From Caldilineaceae bacterium (GTDB lineage: Bacteria; Chloroflexota; Anaerolineae; Caldilineales; Caldilineaceae): a DNA stretch of 64,000 bases. Where the stretch lies: assembly GCA_022842065.1 (NCBI GenBank), contig JALHQH010000019.1, forward strand, positions 1-64,000, read 5' to 3'. A program made the translations under genes and the position numbers. This document shows positions 43,927-51,685 of this stretch, piece by piece. The notes beneath the pieces are model-generated. The model saw nothing but the letters and a program-made list of their open reading frames with translations, searched no databases and was not told the DNA's origin. Each line of letters begins with the position of its first letter. Position 1 is the first letter of the stretch.

Positions 43927-44571
43927 TCACTCCCACAGCGGCATATCCACCTGGCTGGCCAACCCACGCATGGCGGTTTCATAGGCTTCCATTGTCGCGG
44001 CGACCGACCCTTGCCAGTAGATCGGCTCACCGATCACCACATCCACAAAGAAGGGTACTAACAAAAAGTCCCCTCGCGGTAGCGCCTTGCCCAGCCCATG
44101 CATAAAGACCGGCACGATCGGGGCCTGTGGGCAACGCTCGGCCAGGCGCGCGACACCGCTCTTGAAGCGGCTTAACTGTTCTGGTTGCCCGCGTGAGCCT
44201 TCGGGGAAGAGCACGAGAATTTCGTTACGCGCCAGTGCGGACGCAGGCGCGGCCAGTGGATCATCCTCACGCTCTTTGCGTTCGCGATCGATGGGGATGA
44301 TATGCATAATGTTCAGGCTAAACCAGGCCAGCTTGGCTTCCGTGAGAAAGTAGTCAGCCGCTGCGATTGGTCGCACCCGGTGGACGCGTCGCAACGGCCA
44401 CAGCGACATCAAAGTCAACGTATCGAGATGGCTGTTATGATTAGCCGCCATAATGGCTGGGCCACTTAATGGCAAGCGTTCGCCAGCGCGCACATTGAGC
44501 CCCAGCACGATTGCCACCAGTGGCCGTACCACCAGCAAAAAGAAGAGCGCCTGAAAAAATCGATTCACCAT
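43927..44571 (-). CDS. 1-acyl-glycerol-3-phosphate acyltransferase (PlsC family)
   Basis: A 214-residue membrane-associated acyltransferase. A hydrophobic N-terminal segment (FFQALFFLLVVRPLVAIVLGL) is followed by the NHNSHLD motif (HxxxxD acyl-transfer pair) and the FPEGSRG motif. PIVPVFMHG closes the family core. AAGGGG precedes the ATG. It lies 60 nt after the CdsA-like gene in the same direction, so lysophosphatidate acylation and CDP-diacylglycerol synthesis are linked in one phospholipid operon. Confidence 0.88.
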   Translation of the reverse strand: MVNRFFQALFFLLVVRPLVAIVLGLNVRAGERLPLSGPAIMAANHNSHLDTLTLMSLWPLRRVHRVRPIAAADYFLTEAKLAWFSLNIMHIIPIDRERKEREDDPLAAPASALARNEILVLFPEGSRGQPEQLSRFKSGVARLAERCPQAPIVPVFMHGLGKALPRGDFLLVPFFVDVVIGEPIYWQGSVAATMEAYETAMRGLASQVDMPLWE

Positions 44572-44585
44572 AATTCCCCTTCAAA

Positions 44586-44625
44586 CCCTGCCACTCTGCC
44601 ACCTTGCCACTCTGCCACCTTGCAT
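44586..44625. repeat. Octamer tandem array YYYTGCCA (5 copies) in the lipid operon
   Basis: CCCTGCCA, CTCTGCCA, CCTTGCCA, CTCTGCCA, CCTTGCAT run head to tail at 44586-44625 between PlsC and CdsA genes. It is the same octamer family as 284-323. Confidence 0.8.
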
Positions 44626-44631
44626 TTCCCC

Positions 44632-45588
44632 CTAGTTATAATGAAATTGCCAGACCAGGTAGAAAAAGAGCGGCGCAGTATAGATAAAGGTATCAATCCG
44701 GTTCAAGACACCCCCTTGCCCAGGGGTCATCGTGCCCCGATCGCGCAGTTGCAAATCGGTCTTAATCGCGGAGACGATGATATAGCCGATAAAGGCACCA
44801 ATCGAGATCAGGCAGCCCATCAACACCGCCTCCCAGCGCGTAAACGGGGTCAGGGCCGGGGCAACCCACCACGCCACAGGCGCTGTCACCAAGAGGCTGC
44901 CCAGCAAGCTGGCCCAGTTGCGCGTCTTGCTCACTTTGAGCCGCCAGCGCTCACTTGGGAAAAAACGGCCAAAGATAAATTGCATGGAATGATTGAATTG
45001 AGCCAAGCCCACGAGAAAGAGGAAAAGCCCGCTGCCGCCTACGGTTGGGTTCTGCGCCGCCGGCAGTACCAGCAGATAAGCCAGATAGCCCAAACTGTAG
45101 ACGGTGGTAATCACCCCCCAGCCCAATGTACTCCATGCTCGCAAGAAGCCGCGCGTGTCGCCGACCAGAACCATCAACATGGGCAAAACCAGAAAGACAT
45201 AGATGGGCACAAAGACGATAAAGGCTTCACGCCACCCCAGCAGAATCAAGCCAAATTGAATCGGCAGCGAGAGGTAGGCGCAGAAAAGTACGCGCCGATC
45301 CGCACGACGCGTCGGGGTCATCGATAAATATTCTTTGAGGGCTAGAAAGGCAATAAACCAGATGTAGAGGATCAAAATGCGATAACTGTAGAGAATAGAA
45401 ACCACAAAAACAGTGGTCAATACCCACAGAAAGGCGATCCGTGAGCCAATCTTGGGCAGGTTTGGGGTCGGCGGTCGCCAAGCCAGCGCGCCATAAATGA
45501 TGGTGGCCAATACCAACATTGCCAACACGCTGTTAGTCACCGCGGCCAAGCCGGGCTGGTTGCGCACGAGCTGTTCAAGTGTAACCAT
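44632..45588 (-). CDS. Phosphatidate cytidylyltransferase (CdsA-like)
   Basis: A 318-residue protein with about eight helices. The C-terminal signature region reads SAIKTDLQLRDRGTMTPGQGG followed by LNRIDTFIYTAP. This is a variant of the CDP-DAG synthase pattern with K-D, GGxLxRxD spacing. FIFGRFFP is the expected cytoplasmic loop. The N-terminal 30 residues are an extra helix. It makes CDP-diacylglycerol and is the first gene of a pair with PlsC. Confidence 0.85.
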   Translation of the reverse strand: MVTLEQLVRNQPGLAAVTNSVLAMLVLATIIYGALAWRPPTPNLPKIGSRIAFLWVLTTVFVVSILYSYRILILYIWFIAFLALKEYLSMTPTRRADRRVLFCAYLSLPIQFGLILLGWREAFIVFVPIYVFLVLPMLMVLVGDTRGFLRAWSTLGWGVITTVYSLGYLAYLLVLPAAQNPTVGGSGLFLFLVGLAQFNHSMQFIFGRFFPSERWRLKVSKTRNWASLLGSLLVTAPVAWWVAPALTPFTRWEAVLMGCLISIGAFIGYIIVSAIKTDLQLRDRGTMTPGQGGVLNRIDTFIYTAPLFFYLVWQFHYN

Positions 45589-45626
45589 CGCTGTTCGCGC
45601 CTTGTTAACATGCTGTTTAGACTAGG

Positions 45627-45682
45627 TTACGCCGCCACGCCTCAGGGCATGACATACCGCGCCCTGAGGCGTGGCGGCGTAA
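45627..45682. repeat. 22-bp perfect hairpin upstream of cdsA-like gene
   Basis: TTACGCCGCCACGCCTCAGG continues to 45648 and pairs exactly with 45661-45682 around a 12-nt loop. It sits between two minus-strand genes and may terminate the SRPBCC gene, although no T-run follows. Confidence 0.8.
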
Positions 45683-45749
45683 GTCCTATCGTTGAGAAAC
45701 GAGTGTTCGTTAAGTCTAACTGGGCATGCCCCTTGTAGGCAAATTCAAT

Positions 45750-46187
45750 TTATCGGCTTTCTTTACGTTCAATCAACCGCTTGAGCGCTTCTAACAGTTC
45801 GCGCAGTTGTTGCTGCTGCCGGGCACGTTGCAACAAGGCCCCCAATACGCCAAAGCCATGATAGGTACAACGCAGACTCACTTTACAGCCCCCCAGTTGA
45901 TCACTCAATTGCAAGCTGTAGACCGGTGAGAGGGCACCGCCCTCTTCTTCCCAGACCGTCACATTGCCGTGAGAGACCATGCGAATAAGATAGGCTCGGC
46001 GTTGATCACCTTGTTGCATCGAAAAGTGTGCCCCTTCTTGCCAGCGATCACCATTTTGCCACGTGATCACCTGCACATCGCTGCGCCACTGCGGCCATTC
46101 GCGCAGCCGGGTGAATTTATCCCACACCGCCAGGCGGGCAGCATGAATGTGAATCTCCGCATTTAGCGTTGTACTGGGCCAAATCAT
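45750..46187 (-). CDS. SRPBCC-superfamily protein
   Basis: A 145-residue soluble protein. The pattern AEIHIHAARLAVWDKFTRLREWPQWRSDV is the START/SRPBCC entrance, and GDRWQEGAHFSM plus VWEEEGGALSPVYSLQL complete the sheet. The long C-terminal helix ends QQLRELLEALKRLIERKESR. The ATG at 46187 follows GGAG by 5 nt. Such proteins bind lipids or polyketide-like ligands or act as cyclases/ketosynthase helpers; the ligand cannot be told. Confidence 0.75.
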   Translation of the reverse strand: MIWPSTTLNAEIHIHAARLAVWDKFTRLREWPQWRSDVQVITWQNGDRWQEGAHFSMQQGDQRRAYLIRMVSHGNVTVWEEEGGALSPVYSLQLSDQLGGCKVSLRCTYHGFGVLGALLQRARQQQQLRELLEALKRLIERKESR

Positions 46188-46289
46188 AACAGCTCCACAA
46201 ATCGATAAAGAGTAGGGCGTACACCTTAACCATAGAGAGCCCAAAGAAAAGGCTAGTACTCGACGGCGTAAATAAGCCAATAGCTCACT

Positions 46290-46339
46290 AGTGCCTAGCG
46301 GGTCCGTGACCGGAGCCGGTCACGGACCCGCTAGGCACT
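46290..46339. repeat. 50-bp near-perfect palindrome
   Basis: AGTGCCTAGCGGGTCCGTGA continues to 46313 and is the exact complement of 46316-46339, with only 2 nt between the arms. It lies in the 383-bp region between the SRPBCC and SRAP genes, divergent genes whose promoters must share it. Confidence 0.85.
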
Positions 46340-46471
46340 GTACAACTGTGGATTTATTTAGGCCGCGCCGTACTAGGCACCGGGTGCTCTGTGGTTAGTA
46401 AAATTTGCCCAAGTCGTTGAAAGCAGGGTTCATTGTAGCGCAAGCCTTACAAATTGCACAGTTTGTGCCAT

Positions 46472-46500
46472 TTCACAGCGAGTAAAAGTTGTGATAGAAT
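46472..46500 (+). promoter_or_regulatory. Predicted promoter of the SRAP gene
   Basis: TTCACA (46472-46477) and TAGAAT (46495-46500) are 17 bp apart, each 5/6 to consensus. The start codon is 71 nt downstream. No LexA-like operator was recognised near it. Confidence 0.5.
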
Positions 46501-46570
46501 ACGCACATGTGTTCGATAAGGTCGCGCAGTCGCTTAGTCGCGCGGTCACTTGCCGAAAGGAAAGACGCCT

Positions 46571-47260
46571 GTGTGTGGACGCTTTACACTCTTTGCATCG
46601 CCTGGGGAGATCGCTACCCTGTTTGATTTGCCCGAGGAACCACTCTTGGCCCCCCGGTATAATGTTGCGCCCACGCAGCCGGTTGGCCTGGTGCGCATGG
46701 CTGCCAAAACCGCGCAGCGCGAGTGGGCGCTGACGCTCTGGGGGTTGATTCCCTCTTGGTCCAAAGATCCAAGCATTGGGGCGCGCATGATCAATGCGCG
46801 TTCGGAAACGGTCACGGAAAAGCCGGCTTTCCGCGCCGCCTTTAAGCGCCGGCGCTGTCTGGTCCCCATCTCTGGTTTTTATGAATGGCAGAAATTACCC
46901 AAGGGCAAACAGCCTTTTTATATCACCGCCCGCGATGAAAAACCATTAGCTGTGGCCGGCTTGTGGGAGTATTGGGAAGGGGCCGATGGCTCAGCATTGG
47001 AGAGCTGCACCCTATTGACGACCGCGGCCAATGATAAACTTTCGGTGCTGCACGACCGCATGCCAGTTTTTGTCGCGCCGCAAGATTTTACCCAATGGCT
47101 GGGCAGTGGGCGCGATGAGACGCCGCAAGAGCTCAGTCAGTTGCAACATCTGCTGCGCCCCTATCCAAATGAAGCGCTGGTCACCTATCCCGTCAGTACC
47201 TTTGTCAATCGGGCGGGCAACGAGGGTGCCAGTTGTATTGAGCCGCTCGTCGTGGCGTAA
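46571..47260 (+). CDS. SOS response-associated peptidase (SRAP, YedK/HMCES type)
   Basis: A 229-residue protein. The start must be the GTG at 46571, because the next codon is the catalytic Cys2 (M-CGRFTLF) that is exposed after Met removal. RYNVAPTQP, NARSETVTEKPAFR, PISGFYEWQ (Glu) and LSVLHDRMPVF (His) are the family's conserved sites. It forms a thiazolidine crosslink with abasic sites in single-stranded DNA, protecting them (family knowledge). Confidence 0.93.
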   Translation: MCGRFTLFASPGEIATLFDLPEEPLLAPRYNVAPTQPVGLVRMAAKTAQREWALTLWGLIPSWSKDPSIGARMINARSETVTEKPAFRAAFKRRRCLVPISGFYEWQKLPKGKQPFYITARDEKPLAVAGLWEYWEGADGSALESCTLLTTAANDKLSVLHDRMPVFVAPQDFTQWLGSGRDETPQELSQLQHLLRPYPNEALVTYPVSTFVNRAGNEGASCIEPLVVA

Positions 47261-47326
47261 CGTTATACGGTCGTTCTTATTCAGCGCGAACTAGCGCCGA
47301 GAAAACTTTCACAGCCCTTGGTGCGC

Positions 47327-47355
47327 TTGGCGTTTGCCCACTCTTTTGCGATAAT
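47327..47355 (+). promoter_or_regulatory. Possible promoter placing a leaderless start
   Basis: TTGGCG (47327-47332) and GATAAT (47350-47355) are 17 bp apart. Transcription would begin about 47362, exactly at the ATG of the next gene, and no ribosome binding site is visible before that ATG. Confidence 0.35.
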
Positions 47356-47361
47356 CAACCC

Positions 47362-48360
47362 ATGAGCAAACGTCAACCCGCCACGGCCAAAGCGCAGATC
47401 CAACACGAAAAGCTCCAGCAATTGCGCGATCTGGCCACCGATCCGCGCGGCCAAGCGGCCTATGCGCTGACGCTGCTTGATGCCCGCAACGGGGCCGAAA
47501 CGGTGATCACCGCGCTGCAAGTTTTACAGCGTACCCCCCATGCCGATGCCCGTGAACCCCTCTGGCAACTCTATCATCATTACAGCGACCGCGGGCAACG
47601 CCAGGATCCGGCGGCCTACATCCGCGCGGCAATTGTGCGTGCCCTGCGCGAGGTGGTGCTGCCCACCGACATCGCACAACTGGCCGCGGTCACCAGCACC
47701 TTTGTCTTCCCGCCGCCGGAATTCAAAGAAGAAGGGGCGATGTTGCGCTCAACTGCGCTGTTGGCGCTCAATGAGTTGGATGATGATCTGGGCCGCTACC
47801 ATGCCGTGCGGCTGCTGGCCAACGAACATACCGATCCCATGTCAGGTGAGCCGGCGCTGACCGCCGCCAAGGTGCTCGCTGCGCGCAACGAAATCTTGCC
47901 CCTCTATTTCTATGTGATGCAAGATGGGGCACGTACGCTATCCGAAGTCGTCTCCGCCTGTCTCAGCAATCTGGTCACGCTGCGCACCGATCTGGTGCCA
48001 GGGTTGGTTACGCGTTATCAGGAGGCGACCAACGAAGTGATTCTGGTGGGGCTCTTTGATCTGCTGCTTAATCACCAAGCGGGGCCACAGGGTATCACAT
48101 TTTTGGAGCAATTCCTGGCGGGTAGCAGCCACTTTGACGCCTATCGCTATCTGGTCGTAACGATGGCAACCAGTGGCAAGCCGGCCTTACTCGAGTTGTT
48201 GCTTGATGCCACCCATTTGATTACCGACCAGCGCCGCGGCACCTTACTGCTCGAAGGACTCTTATTGGTAGCCGACCGCGAAGCCGCGGTAGCACAACGA
48301 GTGGCCCAGCTGCAACATAGACTAAAACAATCAACTTCCACGCAACGAGGATCTGCATGA
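47362..48360 (+). CDS. HEAT-like alpha-solenoid protein of unknown function
   Basis: A 332-residue soluble, helix-rich protein. Repeating pairs of amphipathic helices (AAYALTLLDARNGAETVITALQ; AAIVRALREVVLPTD; LRSTALLALNELDDDLGRYHAVRLL) are of HEAT type. There is no enzymatic motif. It overlaps the MenA gene by 4 nt (ATGA), so the two are translationally coupled; a functional link with menaquinone synthesis is possible but not evident. Confidence 0.65.
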   Translation: MSKRQPATAKAQIQHEKLQQLRDLATDPRGQAAYALTLLDARNGAETVITALQVLQRTPHADAREPLWQLYHHYSDRGQRQDPAAYIRAAIVRALREVVLPTDIAQLAAVTSTFVFPPPEFKEEGAMLRSTALLALNELDDDLGRYHAVRLLANEHTDPMSGEPALTAAKVLAARNEILPLYFYVMQDGARTLSEVVSACLSNLVTLRTDLVPGLVTRYQEATNEVILVGLFDLLLNHQAGPQGITFLEQFLAGSSHFDAYRYLVVTMATSGKPALLELLLDATHLITDQRRGTLLLEGLLLVADREAAVAQRVAQLQHRLKQSTSTQRGSA

Positions 48361-49250
48361 CCACCGCACCCACCATCACGCGCGCCCAAGCCTGGCGCCT
48401 GGCCGCCCGCCCCAAAACCTTACCCGCCTCGGTCGCACCGATTGTGGTCGGCATCGCCTTGGCCTTTCACGATGGCCGCTTTGCCTGGGGCCCGGCCTTG
48501 GGGGCCTTTGTCTGTGCCATGTTACTCCAGATCGGCAGCAACTTTGCCAACGACTACTTTGACTTTTTCAAAGGGGCTGACACCCACGAGCGCCTTGGGC
48601 CAACCCGCGTCACCTCGGCAGGGCTGCTTACCCCAGCCGCCATGCGCGTGGGGATGATCGTAATCTTTGGCGCGGCGGCGCTGGTGGGGCTCTACCTGGT
48701 CTGGGTCGGCGGTTGGCCGATCTTCTGGCTGGGGGTGGCAGCGTTGGTGGCAGCCATTGCCTATACAGGCGGTCCCTTTCCCTTTGGCTACTATGGGCTG
48801 GGCGATATTTTCGTCTTCTTCTTTTTTGGCCTGGTCGGCGTGGGCGGCACCTACTATCTCCAAGCGCATACGGTTACCCCGGCGGTGATTGTTGCGGCGG
48901 CCGCGGTTGGCGCGCTGGTGACCAATATCTTGGTCGTCAACAATCTGCGCGATATCGACACCGACCGCCGCGCCCGCAAACATACGCTGGCCGTGATCTT
49001 GGGGCGGCAGGGGGCACGAGCCGAGTACACAGTGCTCTTGGCAATCGCCTATTTGTTGCTGCTCTGGCTCTGGTTGGGAATGGAGTGGTCGGCATGGGTG
49101 TTATTACCCTGGCTCACGTTGCCGCTGGCACGGCCCCTGTTACATGCCATTTTTACGGCCGAGGGCAAAGTGCTCAACGGCACCTTGGCCGGCAGTGCGC
49201 GGTTGAGTCTGCTCTTTAGTTTGCTGCTGGCCATTGGCATCGTTCTCTAG
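48357..49250 (+). CDS. menA: 1,4-dihydroxy-2-naphthoate polyprenyltransferase
   Basis: A 297-residue UbiA-family membrane enzyme with about nine helices. The first Asp-rich motif is NFANDYFDFFKGADTHERLGPTR, characteristic of MenA. The second is NNLRDIDTDRRARKHTLAV. ARPKTLPASVAPIVVG is the usual start. It attaches a polyprenyl chain to 1,4-dihydroxy-2-naphthoate, giving demethylmenaquinone. This implies a menaquinone-based respiratory chain. It is the second gene after the HEAT-like protein. Confidence 0.93.
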   Translation: MTTAPTITRAQAWRLAARPKTLPASVAPIVVGIALAFHDGRFAWGPALGAFVCAMLLQIGSNFANDYFDFFKGADTHERLGPTRVTSAGLLTPAAMRVGMIVIFGAAALVGLYLVWVGGWPIFWLGVAALVAAIAYTGGPFPFGYYGLGDIFVFFFFGLVGVGGTYYLQAHTVTPAVIVAAAAVGALVTNILVVNNLRDIDTDRRARKHTLAVILGRQGARAEYTVLLAIAYLLLLWLWLGMEWSAWVLLPWLTLPLARPLLHAIFTAEGKVLNGTLAGSARLSLLFSLLLAIGIVL

Positions 49251-49317
49251 TAAAGTGGATTGATTGCATCACTATTCTTCGATTTACTTTACAACTATGT
49301 TACAATTTGCCCGCTTG

Positions 49318-49346
49318 TGCGCAGATGGCACTAGCCCATCTGCGCA
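49318..49346. terminator. Hairpin after menA
   Basis: TGCGCAGATGG (49318-49328) pairs with 49336-49346 and is followed by TTTCG. It lies 68 nt past the menA stop and 125 nt before the FKBP gene. The T-run is short. Confidence 0.5.
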
Positions 49347-49470
49347 TTTCGCGTTTGCCGTCGAGATTGGAGCGTCTAATGGGCGTCGGGCAAGACTTTA
49401 ACGTTCCCTACTGACAAGAGCTGAAACTGCCGATAAGGCAAAAAATAACCTGTAAAACCAAAGGAACTTT

Positions 49471-50427
49471 ATGATCAAAATGCGTTCAACCTGGCTGATC
49501 GTGCTTGTCTATCTGTTGTTGATCACAGCCTGCGGGGCAGAAAGTACACCGGCTGCTGAAGAACAGGTCGCCGAACCAGCCGCAACTACCGCGCCAACAG
49601 CCGTCGCCGCAGCCGAAGTAGCCGCAACGACCGCAACAACAGAGACAGCGGCGATTACCGCCACGACGGCAACCACCACAACAAACATAACGACCAGTGA
49701 AGGAGATAACATGACCACAGCAAGTGGCCTGCAGTACACAGAAGTCAGCGCCGGCACAGGTGATGCCCCGATTGCAGGTGATATTGTCAGCGTGCATTAC
49801 ACCGGCACCTTGACCAATGGCGTTGTCTTCGACAGCTCCTATGGCCGTGGGCAACCGATCCAGTTTCCCTTGGGCCAGGGGCAGGTGATCCCCGGCTGGG
49901 ATGAAGGGATTGGCTTGATGAAAAAGGGCGGCAAAGCCAAGTTGACGATTCCTCCCAATCTAGCCTATGGCGCGCAAGGGGCCGGCGGGGTGATTCCGCC
50001 CAACGCGACCTTGATTTTTGATGTCGAGTTGGTTGACATCCGCAAAGGCGCACCAGCCACCGCGACCGTCGTTGATGAGGCTGATTACACAACAACCGAC
50101 AGCGGTCTCAAATATTACGACTTTGTCGTCGGCGATGGTGCCGCGCCCACCGCCGGTCAGCCTGTCAGTGTGCATTACACGGGTTGGCTGTTGGAGGGGA
50201 ACAAGTTTGATAGCTCCCTCGACCGTGGTGAGCCCTTCACCTTCAATATCGGGGCGGGCCAGGTGATCCCCGGTTGGGACGAAGGGGTAATGAGCATGAA
50301 GGTCGGTGGCAAACGCCAGTTGGTGATTCCATCCGATCTGGCTTATGGGCCAAGCGGTGCCGGCGGTGGCATCATCCCACCCAATGCTACGCTGGTCTTC
50401 GAGGTTGAGTTGCTGGAAGTGCAGTAA
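49471..50427 (+). CDS. Lipoprotein with two FKBP-type peptidyl-prolyl isomerase domains
   Basis: A 318-residue exported lipoprotein. The signal WLIVLVYLLLITAC ends in the lipobox ITAC. A linker of about 55 residues rich in Ala/Thr/Glu follows. Two FKBP domains then occur (about residues 85-190 and 205-318). Each has VSVHYTG, VFDSS or KFDSS, GQVIPGWDEG, LAYG and GVIPPNATL or GIIPPNATL. All the usual active-site aromatics are present in both. It probably folds secreted Pro-rich proteins at the outer face of the membrane, which fits the abundant Thr/Pro-linked secretome here. Confidence 0.92.
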   Translation: MIKMRSTWLIVLVYLLLITACGAESTPAAEEQVAEPAATTAPTAVAAAEVAATTATTETAAITATTATTTTNITTSEGDNMTTASGLQYTEVSAGTGDAPIAGDIVSVHYTGTLTNGVVFDSSYGRGQPIQFPLGQGQVIPGWDEGIGLMKKGGKAKLTIPPNLAYGAQGAGGVIPPNATLIFDVELVDIRKGAPATATVVDEADYTTTDSGLKYYDFVVGDGAAPTAGQPVSVHYTGWLLEGNKFDSSLDRGEPFTFNIGAGQVIPGWDEGVMSMKVGGKRQLVIPSDLAYGPSGAGGGIIPPNATLVFEVELLEVQ

Positions 50428-50525
50428 AGTAAATCGGTAGAGCGGTAAATCAGTAAATCGGTAGATTAGGATTGTTCTACCGATTTACTGATTTACCGCT
50501 CTACTTATCTACCCCTCTACCGTAA
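50428..50525. repeat. Paired octamer arrays, RGTARATC family, second locus
   Basis: Octamers AGTAAATC, GGTAGAGC, GGTAAATC, AGTAAATC, GGTAGATT, AGGATTGT run at 50428-50475. TACCGATT, TACTGATT, TACCGCTC, TACTTATC, TACCCCTC, TACCGTAA run at 50478-50525. The right array encodes the last codons and stop (50509-50511) of the LLM gene, and the left one begins right after the FKBP stop. Confidence 0.9.
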
Positions 50526-51426
50526 CCGCAGCTAGCGCGGCCAGCCCGTCCAGATCGTCCAGATCCATCCACTGCAACATGACCCGTTGGGCACCGGCGG
50601 CGGCTAGCGCGCCGAGTTGATCGGCGATGGCCTGGCCGGTGCCGACGATCATGCTGCGTTCGCGGGCGGCGTCGGCAGTCATCCCCATTTCATCCAGTTG
50701 CGCTTTGACTTCGCTCTCATTGCGGCCAAAGACCACGCGCGTCATCAATGAACGGCGCACCTCGGTCGGCGAGCGGCCAGCCTGCTGTAATAGACCATCC
50801 AACTGGCGATTTAGTTCGCGATAGCGCGTTGCGGTTAAAAAGACTCCGTTCCACTCATTGGCATAGCGCGCCACCAGCGGCAGCGTCCGCTTTTCGCCAT
50901 TGCCACCGATCAAGATCCGGGTGCCACCGCTGCGTTCCGAGCGGGGCAGCAGGACGGCATCTTTTAGCTGATAGTAATTACCTTCAAAGTTCACCGGCTG
51001 TTCATCCCGCAACAAGTGCGTAATCACGCCTAACCCTTCCTCAAAACGATCAAAACGTTCAGGAATCTCCTGCAGGTTAAAGCCAAAGTTGGTGTGTTCG
51101 CGCGCCTGCCAACCGGCGCCCACGCCAAGCACCAAACGTCCACCTGAGAGATTATCAACATCCTTGGCCATGCGCGCCGTCCAGACCGGGTGGCGGAAGG
51201 AGGTTGGGGAGACCATTGGCCCAAATTCAATCCGGCTGGTATGGCTGGCCAACCAAGTTAACGAGACCCACAACTCTAGCGAATCGAGATCGGGCGGTTC
51301 GGGGTTGGTGAAGTGATCCGAACGGTAGAGACCGGCAAAGCCCAGTGTTTCGACAGCTTGGGCAAGCCCTTGCCAGCGGGGCCAATTAAGGCCATGCTGG
51401 CCTTCGAGCATAATCGCGATATCCAT
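50509..51426 (-). CDS. LLM-class (F420-dependent-like) oxidoreductase
   Basis: A 305-residue luciferase-like monooxygenase-family protein. LPWQ-type start MDIAIMLEGQHGLNWPRWQ, GFAGLYRSDHFTNPEPP, LELWVSLTWLASHTSRIEFGPMVSPTSFRHP, RLVLGVGAGWQAREH and RILIGGNGEKRTLPLVARYANEWN are family blocks. Most Chloroflexi members use F420 or FMN; the cofactor cannot be fixed from the sequence. AAGGAT precedes the ATG. Its C-terminal TVEG is encoded by the octamer array. The substrate is unknown. Confidence 0.87.
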   Translation of the reverse strand: MDIAIMLEGQHGLNWPRWQGLAQAVETLGFAGLYRSDHFTNPEPPDLDSLELWVSLTWLASHTSRIEFGPMVSPTSFRHPVWTARMAKDVDNLSGGRLVLGVGAGWQAREHTNFGFNLQEIPERFDRFEEGLGVITHLLRDEQPVNFEGNYYQLKDAVLLPRSERSGGTRILIGGNGEKRTLPLVARYANEWNGVFLTATRYRELNRQLDGLLQQAGRSPTEVRRSLMTRVVFGRNESEVKAQLDEMGMTADAARERSMIVGTGQAIADQLGALAAAGAQRVMLQWMDLDDLDGLAALAAVTVEG

Positions 51427-51685
51427 GACAGTTGTTATCCTTTAGCATAACCAGTTACCAAGACACTTTGTTGTCTCTCTTTGTAAGTCTATTAGTATAA
51501 CCCATTTAGCACGCCAGGGAAAGCATTTCGGCGACAGGGGGTGCGTCCGCAAAAAGGGGCGCAGTTTGCAACATCTCCGGCCACAGCGAGCGCGCCGCTT
51601 GGCTGAACCGCACGCCTTGTGCGATACTCCAACCATTATTGACAATGCGCTGTCAGCGGTAACCTCACCCAAAGGCAAAGATGCT

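Noticed and set aside
44620..45327. 235-codon plus-strand frame opposite the CdsA-like gene
   Set aside because: Rich in His, Gln and Arg with no hydrophobic core, whereas the minus strand encodes a clear membrane enzyme with the CDP-DAG synthase signature.
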